Source: an uncultured Lysobacterales bacterium (GTDB lineage Bacteria; Pseudomonadota; Gammaproteobacteria; Xanthomonadales; SZUA-36). Taken from it: DNA of 5,307 nucleotides. Made by a program: the position numbers and the translations under genes. Location: NCBI GenBank assembly GCA_937995275.1, contig CALKKN010000090.1:1-5307 (forward strand), given 5' to 3'. Below, piece by piece: positions 1 to 5,307 of this stretch; position 1 is the stretch's first letter, and the number at the start of each line of letters is the position of its first letter. A model generated the notes under the pieces. That model searched no databases. It was not told where the DNA came from and saw only the letters and a list, made by a program, of their open reading frames with translations.

Positions 1-861
1 CCAGCGGCCGGAGGCGAGGAAGCGCGGCACGGTGTCGTTGACGTTGGTCGCGGCGATAATGCGCTTGTAGGGCAGGCCGATCCGGCGCGCGATCAGGCCC
101 GCCGTCACGTTGCCGAAGTTCCCGCTGGGCACGCTCACCACGAGGTTTTCCACGGATGCGGCCGCGGCGGCCCCCTCGAAGTAATAGCAGACCTGCGCCA
201 GCAGGCGCGCGATGTTGATCGAGTTGGCGGAGTTCAGCCCCAGGCGATCCTTGAGCTCCGTGTCGTCGAAGGCCTCCTTGACCAATCGCTGGCAGGTGTC
301 GAAGTCGGCATCGACGGCGAGCGTGTGGACGTTGCCCCCGAGGGTGCAGAACAGCTTTTCCTGCAGCGGAGATATCCGTCCTTTGGGGTAGAGGATCACC
401 ACCCGGATGCCGGGCTGCCCGTGGTAGGCATGGGCCACGGCCGCCCCGGTGTCGCCCGAGGTGGCGGTCAGGATGGTCATCGACCCGCCGTCGTGAAACT
501 CCGCCAGGCAGCGCGCCATGAACCGCGCGCCGAAATCCTTGAACGCCAGGGACGGGCCGTGAAATAGCTCGAGAGCGTTGACCGCTGCCCCGCCCGCACC
601 CACGGCGGACACCGCGATCGGGAAATCGAACGCGGAGACGACCATGCGTTCGATGACGGCCGTCTCGATCTCGTCACCGAGCAGGTGCTGCAGCACCGCG
701 ATGCTGCGCGGCACGAACGGCAGCCCGAGCAGCCCGGCCACGTCGTCCAGCTCCTCGAAACGCTGTGGAAAATACAACCCCTGCGCTCGGCCCAGACCGC
801 GCAACACCGCCTGCCGGAAATTAACCTGCTCGGTCGGGTCCTTGATGTTGATCAGGCGCAT
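1..861 (-). CDS. thrC: Threonine synthase, 3' end cut off by window edge
   Basis: PLP-dependent enzyme that converts O-phospho-L-homoserine and water to L-threonine and phosphate, the last step of threonine synthesis, in the cytoplasm. The open frame runs unbroken from ATG at 861 to the left edge and gives 287 residues. The E. coli enzyme is about 428 residues, so roughly the last 140 lie outside. The N-terminus (MRLINIKDPTEQVNFRQAV) aligns from its first residue with E. coli ThrC, which supports this start, as does a strong Shine-Dalgarno sequence. Visible motifs are HGPSLAFKDFG at residues 101-111, with Lys108 as the expected PLP Schiff-base lysine; TATSGDTGAAVAHA at 132-145; SPLQEKLFCTLGGN at 164-177; LNSANSINI at 209-217; the glycine-rich PLP-phosphate loop PSGNFGN at 245-251; and ATNVNDTVPRFL at 271-282. 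It belongs to the E. coli/yeast-type threonine synthases rather than the shorter Bacillus type. It is the last gene of the cluster seen here, 27 bases after thrB. No anomaly is visible. Identity is secure. Confidence 0.97.
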   Translation of the reverse strand, partial: MRLINIKDPTEQVNFRQAVLRGLGRAQGLYFPQRFEELDDVAGLLGLPFVPRSIAVLQHLLGDEIETAVIERMVVSAFDFPIAVSAVGAGGAAVNALELFHGPSLAFKDFGARFMARCLAEFHDGGSMTILTATSGDTGAAVAHAYHGQPGIRVVILYPKGRISPLQEKLFCTLGGNVHTLAVDADFDTCQRLVKEAFDDTELKDRLGLNSANSINIARLLAQVCYYFEGAAAAASVENLVVSVPSGNFGNVTAGLIARRIGLPYKRIIAATNVNDTVPRFLASGRW

Positions 862-869
862 GTCGGCAC

Positions 870-875
870 CACCTC
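870..875 (-). promoter_or_regulatory. Ribosome binding site of thrC
   Basis: On the minus strand the sequence GAGGTG ends 8 bases before the thrC ATG at 861, a near-ideal Shine-Dalgarno match and spacing. It lies inside the 27-base thrB-thrC gap and fixes the thrC start. Confidence 0.8.
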
Positions 876-888
876 GTATTTCAGACGC

Positions 889-1878
889 TCAGTCAATGCT
901 GCGCGCGCCGCCGAGATCGGCACGGCACACGTGCACAAAACCGCGGTCGTTCTTCTGGTAGTTCGCGGCCAGCCAGTCACGGACGCCGGCGGCTACCGCG
1001 TGGTGGTCGGCCAGCGCAAACACGGTGGGGCCGGAACCCGAGATGCCGACCGCCAGCGCCCCCAGCTTCCGCAGCGCCTCGCGCGCCTCGTCGAAACCGG
1101 GCAGCAGACTGCGGCGATAGGGCTCGGCGATGTGATCCACGATGCTCTGCGCGGCCAATTTCAGCTTGCCCGTGTGCAGGGCATGGACGAACTGGGCGAA
1201 CTGGGCGCCATGCCGGACAGCTACCTTGCGCGGCAGCCGGTCCGGCAGCACGGACCGCGCTTCCCGCGTCTCCAGCTCGGTGCCCGGCCAGCACACGATA
1301 GCGCGCCAGGCGCCGGGCCAGGGCAGTGTGTACTCGCTCTGGCTGCCCGGCGGGCACAGGCGCAGGCCGCCGAAGAGGCAGGGCGCCACGTTGTCCAGGT
1401 GGATCTCGCCGCTGATGCGGCCCTCCATCTCCGCCATCAGGTGGAATATCTCGGGCATGCTCAGAAGATTGTCGTGCCAGCGATTGAGCGCTTCCAGCGC
1501 GGCCACGATCGAACTGGCGCTCGACCCCAGGCCGCTGCCGATCGGCAGGCGCTTGCTGAGCCGCACCCGCAGCGGCCGGATATCCACGCCACGTGTTCTC
1601 AGGGCTTCCTGGTAGGCCCGGCAGCAGGCGACGACGATGTTCTGTTCGGTATCGGTGGGCAGGTCATCGGCAAACGGGCCATCTACCTGCAGGCGCCAGT
1701 CCGGGCCGGAATTCCTGCCGGCAGCCGGTGCGACCTGCACCAGGTCACCCAGCAGGGTGCCGTCGAGCGGTGCCAGGGCCAGGCCCAGGGCGTCGAAACC
1801 GACCGACAGGTTGCCGATCGAAGCCGGCGCGTAGACCGTCAGTGACTGGTCGTTGTTCTTGCGTGCGCTTCTCGCCAT
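889..1878 (-). CDS. thrB: Homoserine kinase (GHMP kinase family)
   Basis: Transfers phosphate from ATP to the hydroxyl of L-homoserine, giving O-phosphohomoserine for ThrC. The protein has 329 residues against about 310 in E. coli. It is a GHMP-superfamily small-molecule kinase, not the unrelated homoserine kinase type found in Pseudomonas. Motifs in order: the N-terminal VYAPASIGNLSVGFDALG at 15-32; the phosphate-binding loop PIGSGLGSSASS at 112-123; EMEGRISGEIHLDNVAPC at 150-167, a family signature that includes acidic residues of the active site; and the C-terminal GISGSGPTVFAL at 278-289. The first 14 residues (basic and polar, MARSARKNNDQ...) extend beyond the E. coli start, which begins just before the VYAPAS strand. 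I see no better in-frame start downstream, and a GGGGA ribosome site precedes this ATG. The gene starts 21 bases after the thrA stop and ends 27 bases before thrC, so it is very probably co-transcribed with both. It has no signal peptide or membrane segment. Identity is secure. Confidence 0.97.
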   Translation of the reverse strand: MARSARKNNDQSLTVYAPASIGNLSVGFDALGLALAPLDGTLLGDLVQVAPAAGRNSGPDWRLQVDGPFADDLPTDTEQNIVVACCRAYQEALRTRGVDIRPLRVRLSKRLPIGSGLGSSASSIVAALEALNRWHDNLLSMPEIFHLMAEMEGRISGEIHLDNVAPCLFGGLRLCPPGSQSEYTLPWPGAWRAIVCWPGTELETREARSVLPDRLPRKVAVRHGAQFAQFVHALHTGKLKLAAQSIVDHIAEPYRRSLLPGFDEAREALRKLGALAVGISGSGPTVFALADHHAVAAGVRDWLAANYQKNDRGFVHVCRADLGGARSID

Positions 1879-1883
1879 CCGTG

Positions 1884-1889
1884 TTCCCC
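1884..1889 (-). promoter_or_regulatory. Probable ribosome binding site of thrB
   Basis: Minus-strand GGGGAA lies 5 bases before the ATG at 1878, within the 21-base thrA-thrB gap. It is a moderate Shine-Dalgarno match. Reinitiation by ribosomes finishing thrA may also contribute at this spacing, which is inference. Confidence 0.55.
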
Positions 1890-1899
1890 GACCGGGCCT

Positions 1900-4365
1900 T
1901 CAGTTGTCCAGCGGCCGCCACACCGTGCGCAGCAGGTCGCCGAACACGCCGGCAGCCGTGACCGCGGCGCCGGCGCCGTAGCCGCGCAGCACCATCGGTA
2001 TCGGCTGGTAGTAATGCGTGTGAATCACCAGTGCGTTCTCGCCGTCCCGGATCGCGCCCAGCGGCTTGCTCCGCGGCACGGACTCGATGGTGACCCGGCA
2101 TTGCTCACCCTCCAGCCGCGCCACGTAGCGCAGCACCTGGTCCTCGCGGGCAGCCTCCTCGGCACGCTCGGCGAAACCCGAGTCGAATGCGCGCAGTGTA
2201 TCGATCAGGTCCGCGCGGTCGACATGCGCCACGTTCTCCATCGGCACCACCGGCTCCACGAGGATGTCGTCCAGCTCCAGATGCAGCCCGACCTCGCGGG
2301 CCACGATCAGGAGCTTGCGCGCCACGTCCATGCCCGACAGGTCGTCACGGGGATCCGGTTCCGTGTACCCGAGTTCCATGGCCCGGGCCACGGCCCGGGA
2401 CATCGGCACGCCGTCCTCGATCAGCCCGAAGATCATGGACAGCGAACCCGACAGGATGCCCTCGAACGTCTTCAGCTCGTCGCCGGAACGGATCAGGCCC
2501 TGCAGCGTATCGATGAAGGGCAGCCCGGCGGCCACGTTGGTCTCGTACAGGAATTTCCGGAAATTGCGCGTGGCGGCCGCGCGCATCGCCAGGTAATACC
2601 CGTAATCGGAGGTGTTGGCCTTCTTGTTGGCGGCGACGATGTTGAAACCGCTGTTCAGGAAGTCGACGTACTGACCGGCCAGTTCCGAATCGGTGGTGCA
2701 GTCCACGATGGTCGGGCTGAGCAGCCCGAGGTTCTTGCGGATCGCGATGACGTCGTCCAGCGCCCAGTCCCTGCCCCCGGTGTCCAGGTCCTCGCGCCAG
2801 CGATTGAGATCGATCACGTCGTCGGCCACCAGCAGCTTCTCGCTGTTGCCAATGGCCCGCACGCGCAGGTCGACATGGTGCTCGACCAGGCTGCCGGCCT
2901 GGCGCTGGAACTGGTCGAGCAACTCGGCGCCGACATTGCCGCAGCCCAGCAGGATGACGTCGATATGCGTCGAGTGGCTGAAGAAGGCGGTGTGCACGGC
3001 GCGCGTGGCCGGTTGCGCGTCCTCGCCGCGTACCACGACCGCGATGGCGCATTCGGTGGAGCCCTGCGCAATCACCTCGACGTTGACCCCGGCCGAGGAA
3101 ATCGCCGTCAGGAACCGCGCGGCGATGCCCCGGTAATGCTTCATGCCCTCGCCGACCAGGGACACCACGGCGCGATCGGTCTGGACGCCGAGGTCCTCGA
3201 TCAGGCCGTGCAGGCGCTCGAAATGGAATTCCTCTTCCAGCGCTTTACGGGCCTTCCGTTCGTCGGTGCGCCGCACGCACAGCGTGATGCTGTACTCGGA
3301 GGACGACTGCACGATCAGCAGGATCGAGATGGACTCGCTGGCCAGCGCATCCATCACGCGGCGCGCGATGCCGACGCGGCCGCGCAGGCCGCCGCCCTGC
3401 AGGGTAATCGACGAGACGTCGTGCAGGTGGGAGATGCCGCGCACGACGTGCGTCCGCCGCGCCTCGCTGTGCACCCGCGTGCCCGGCCGCGCCGGGTCGT
3501 AGGTGTTGCGCACCTCGCAGGGGATGTCGTTCGCGGCCAGCGGGGTCAGCGCCTTGGCTGATATCACCTTCGCACCGAAGTAGGTCAGCTCCATCGCCTC
3601 GTCGTAGCTGACCTCCTCGAGGCAGCGGGCGTTGCTGACGATCCGCGGGTCGGCCGTGAAGAAGCCGTCCACGTCCTTCCAGATCTGGCACAGGTCCGCG
3701 CCCACCGCGGCCGCGATCGCCGCCGCCGAATAGTCGGTGCCGTTGCGGCCCAGCAACTGGATCTGGCCCTCCGCGTTGATGCCGTAGAAACCCGGCAGCA
3801 CCATGACCTGGCTGTCCGCCCGCAGGCGCTCGCGCAGCAGCGGCGCGGCGGCCTCGATGTCGACCAGCGAATCCAGCCAGTCCTCGTTGGCCAACGGCAA
3901 AACATCGGTGTCGGACCACTGGGCGCGAATGCCGCGGTAGTTCAGCACGTCGACCATCAGCCGGCTGCTGAAACCTTCGCCGCTGGCCAGGATGCGCGCC
4001 CGCGCCTCGTCCGGGCACTGCCCCAGCAGGTGGATGCCCTCGATGCGCCGATTGAGGATTTCCTCCTGCTCCGCGAAGAAGGCGGAGCCTTCCGGCGTCG
4101 GCACGCCCTGCGCCGCGAGTTCGTCGACGATGGCGCGCTGCCGCGCGAAGGCCTCGTGCAGGTGGGCCGCGCCGTCGCCGCCCTCGACCGCCGTGTCGAT
4201 CGCGGCCAACAGCAGGTCGGTGACCCCCTTCACCGCCGACAGCACAACGATGACCTGTTGCTCCGCAGCGTACCGGCCGACCACGGCGGCGCTGGCCTCG
4301 AAGCCCTTCAGGTCGGCCAGCGAGGTGCCGCCGAATTTCTGCACCAGGGGTTTCCTGTCGCTCAC
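1900..4365 (-). CDS. thrA: Bifunctional aspartokinase / homoserine dehydrogenase I
   Basis: Catalyses two non-consecutive steps of threonine synthesis: aspartate plus ATP to 4-aspartyl phosphate, and NAD(P)H-dependent reduction of aspartate semialdehyde to homoserine. From the GTG at 4365 it has 821 residues, matching E. coli ThrA (820). The aspartokinase domain comes first, with KFGGTS at 10-15, ILASGEGFSSRLM at 125-137, GRNGTDYSAAAIAAA at 206-220 and IWKDVDGFFTADPR at 228-241. Two ACT-type regulatory repeats follow at about 315-460, marked by LLIVQSSSEYSITL (349-362) and VEVIAQGSTECAIAVVV (429-445); both resemble the E. coli counterparts, so feedback inhibition by threonine is expected. The dehydrogenase domain has the dinucleotide-binding LLGCGNVG at 472-479, VAANKKANTSDYGYY at 577-591, ETNVAAGLPFIDTLQGLI at 608-625 and TEPDPRDDLSGMDVARK at 668-684. 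In the last motif Glu669, Asp680 and Lys684 match the catalytic residues I recall for yeast homoserine dehydrogenase. The frame also offers a TTG at 4374 (824 residues), but the Shine-Dalgarno sequence abuts it directly, so GTG is preferred. The gene begins 15 bases after the asnB stop. Confidence 0.97.
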   Translation of the reverse strand: MSDRKPLVQKFGGTSLADLKGFEASAAVVGRYAAEQQVIVVLSAVKGVTDLLLAAIDTAVEGGDGAAHLHEAFARQRAIVDELAAQGVPTPEGSAFFAEQEEILNRRIEGIHLLGQCPDEARARILASGEGFSSRLMVDVLNYRGIRAQWSDTDVLPLANEDWLDSLVDIEAAAPLLRERLRADSQVMVLPGFYGINAEGQIQLLGRNGTDYSAAAIAAAVGADLCQIWKDVDGFFTADPRIVSNARCLEEVSYDEAMELTYFGAKVISAKALTPLAANDIPCEVRNTYDPARPGTRVHSEARRTHVVRGISHLHDVSSITLQGGGLRGRVGIARRVMDALASESISILLIVQSSSEYSITLCVRRTDERKARKALEEEFHFERLHGLIEDLGVQTDRAVVSLVGEGMKHYRGIAARFLTAISSAGVNVEVIAQGSTECAIAVVVRGEDAQPATRAVHTAFFSHSTHIDVILLGCGNVGAELLDQFQRQAGSLVEHHVDLRVRAIGNSEKLLVADDVIDLNRWREDLDTGGRDWALDDVIAIRKNLGLLSPTIVDCTTDSELAGQYVDFLNSGFNIVAANKKANTSDYGYYLAMRAAATRNFRKFLYETNVAAGLPFIDTLQGLIRSGDELKTFEGILSGSLSMIFGLIEDGVPMSRAVARAMELGYTEPDPRDDLSGMDVARKLLIVAREVGLHLELDDILVEPVVPMENVAHVDRADLIDTLRAFDSGFAERAEEAAREDQVLRYVARLEGEQCRVTIESVPRSKPLGAIRDGENALVIHTHYYQPIPMVLRGYGAGAAVTAAGVFGDLLRTVWRPLDN

Positions 4366-4374
4366 CGTGGCCAA

Positions 4375-4379
4375 CTCCT
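4375..4379 (-). promoter_or_regulatory. Ribosome binding site deciding the thrA start
   Basis: Minus-strand AGGAG begins one base after the asnB TGA. It ends 9 bases before the GTG at 4365 and zero bases before the in-frame TTG at 4374. Only the GTG has workable spacing, so the TTG start is disfavoured. The closeness to the asnB stop suggests translational coupling, which is inference. Confidence 0.75.
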
Positions 4380-4380
4380 G

Positions 4381-5307
4381 TCAGTATCCATGCTCGTGGA
4401 CCGTCCGCATGGCGCGCCCGGACGGGTCATTCATTTCCTGCAGCGCCTTGTCCCACAGCACCGCCTCGGGGGTGCTGCAGGCGATCGTCGGCCCGCCGGG
4501 CACGGTCTGTGCCGCCGAGGCCAGCGGGAAATGCTGCTCGAAGACACTGCGGAACCAGTAGGCCTCCTTGGAGGCCGGCGTATTGACCGGAAAACGCCCG
4601 GCGGCCCGCGCCATCTCCGCATCGCTGACCCGTTCCGCCGTGAAGTCCTTGACCGCGTCGATCCAGCCGTAGCCCACGCCGTCCGAGAACTGCTCCTTCT
4701 GCCGCCAGGCGATCGATTCCGGCAGCAGGTCCTGAAAGGCCTCGCGCAGGATGTGCTTCTCGATGCGGCGCTTTCCGGTGTGATCTGTCCCGATCATCTT
4801 GTCGGCGGGGTTGAGGCTCATCGCCACGTCCAGGAATTCCTTGTCGAGGAAAGGCACACGGGCCTCCACGCCCCAGGCCGCCATGGCCTTGTTGGCGCGC
4901 AGGCAATCGTAACTGTGCAGCCGCGACAGCTTGCGCACCGTCTCTTCGTGGAAAGCGCGCGGATCCGGCGCCTTGTGGAAGTACAGATAGCCGCCGAAAA
5001 TCTCGTCGGCGCCCTCGCCCGAAAACACCATCTTGATGCCCATCGCGTGGATCTTGCGCGCCATCAGGTACATCGGCGTGGCCGCGCGGATGGTGGTGAC
5101 GTCGTAGGTCTCGAGGTGGTAAATGACCTCGTCCAGCGCGTCCAGCCCTTCCTGGATGGTGAAGGTGAAGCCGTGGTGCACGGTGCCGATGTGGTCCGCG
5201 GCGCGCTGCGCGGCCGCGAGGTCGGGCGAACCCTCCAGGCCGATGGCGAAGGAGTGCAGCCGCGGCCACCAGGCCGGCGTCTCCTCGTGGTCCTCGATGC
5301 GCATGGC
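4381..5307 (-). CDS. asnB: Asparagine synthetase B (glutamine-hydrolysing), 5' end cut off
   Basis: Makes asparagine from aspartate, ATP and glutamine through a beta-aspartyl-AMP intermediate, releasing AMP, pyrophosphate and glutamate. The window holds the last 308 residues and the TGA; about 250 residues are missing, judged against E. coli AsnB (554). The missing part includes the N-terminal glutaminase domain with its catalytic Cys and the SGGLDSS pyrophosphate loop, so those cannot be checked. In the visible synthetase domain (fragment numbering): [10 protein letters not shown] at 41-50; [20 protein letters not shown] at 64-83; [19 protein letters not shown] at 96-114, with Glu98 equivalent to E. 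coli Glu348; [19 protein letters not shown] at 145-163; [17 protein letters not shown] at 201-217, with Lys204 equivalent to Lys449; [12 protein letters not shown] at 242-253; and [11 protein letters not shown] at 269-279. All key residues present are intact. An apparent five-residue insertion lies near fragment residues 172-182 ([11 protein letters not shown]) relative to E. coli. The ATG at 5304 is internal, not the start. It is the first gene of the visible cluster, 15 bases before thrA. Confidence 0.95.
   Translation of the reverse strand, partial: AMRIEDHEETPAWWPRLHSFAIGLEGSPDLAAAQRAADHIGTVHHGFTFTIQEGLDALDEVIYHLETYDVTTIRAATPMYLMARKIHAMGIKMVFSGEGADEIFGGYLYFHKAPDPRAFHEETVRKLSRLHSYDCLRANKAMAAWGVEARVPFLDKEFLDVAMSLNPADKMIGTDHTGKRRIEKHILREAFQDLLPESIAWRQKEQFSDGVGYGWIDAVKDFTAERVSDAEMARAAGRFPVNTPASKEAYWFRSVFEQHFPLASAAQTVPGGPTIACSTPEAVLWDKALQEMNDPSGRAMRTVHEHGY

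Noticed and set aside
862..888. Possible regulatory or small-gene content in the thrB-thrC gap.
   Set aside because: The 27 bases hold only the thrC ribosome site and spacer, with no hairpin or promoter-like elements.
685..1845. A 386-codon plus-strand open frame spanning thrC, the thrB-thrC gap and thrB in antisense.
   Set aside because: Same reasoning: a reverse-strand shadow of two well-supported genes, with no recognisable motif and no convincing ribosome site noted.
2376..2404. A cluster of GGCCCGGG words forming a direct and inverted repeat inside thrA.
   Set aside because: In the thrA frame it encodes the ordinary stretch MSRAVARAMELG. The repeats follow from Ala and Arg codons with G/C third positions, and there is no T tract or gap to suggest a terminator or operator.
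2014..3561. A 515-codon open frame on the plus strand, antisense to thrA.
   Set aside because: It lies wholly within the strongly conserved thrA coding region. Long opposite-strand frames are expected in GC-rich genes because stop codons are rare there. Its translation, rich in His, Gln, Arg, Val and Ala, looks like reverse-frame sequence and shows no domain I recognise.
1..5307. CRISPR arrays, tRNA or rRNA genes, insertion sequences, phage or defence genes.
   Set aside because: Practically the whole window is accounted for by four housekeeping biosynthetic genes with intact motifs. No repeat-spacer pattern, transposase or RNA-gene signature was seen.

Overview
The window is a compact, GC-rich stretch of bacterial chromosome. 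All four genes lie on the minus strand, in transcription order asnB (5' end cut off by the right edge), thrA, thrB, thrC (3' end cut off by the left edge). The fused aspartokinase-homoserine dehydrogenase followed directly by thrB and an E. coli-type thrC points to a gammaproteobacterium. The high GC content, with strong G/C preference at third codon positions, and the asnB neighbour make an enteric host unlikely. A Xanthomonadales- or Chromatiales-like lineage is my guess; genus cannot be read from the sequence.

Layout, reading the minus strand from the right edge: the synthetase half of AsnB (5307-4381); 15 bases containing a clear Shine-Dalgarno sequence; thrA (4365-1900); 21 bases; thrB (1878-889); 27 bases with a strong Shine-Dalgarno sequence; and the first two thirds of thrC (861-1). 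The spacing, common strand and shared pathway indicate one operon. No promoter, terminator, RNA gene, mobile element, repeat array or CRISPR is visible, and no non-coding gap exceeds 30 bases.

The genes act together on aspartate. ThrA phosphorylates aspartate to aspartyl phosphate and later reduces aspartate semialdehyde to homoserine. ThrB phosphorylates homoserine, and ThrC converts phosphohomoserine to threonine. AsnB uses aspartate for the other outlet, making asparagine with glutamine and ATP. The middle step, aspartate semialdehyde dehydrogenase (asd), is not in the window. All visible catalytic motifs are intact. I found no undescribed system here; the points worth a second look are the asnB linkage, the absence of room for a leader-peptide attenuator before thrA, and the choice of thrA start codon.
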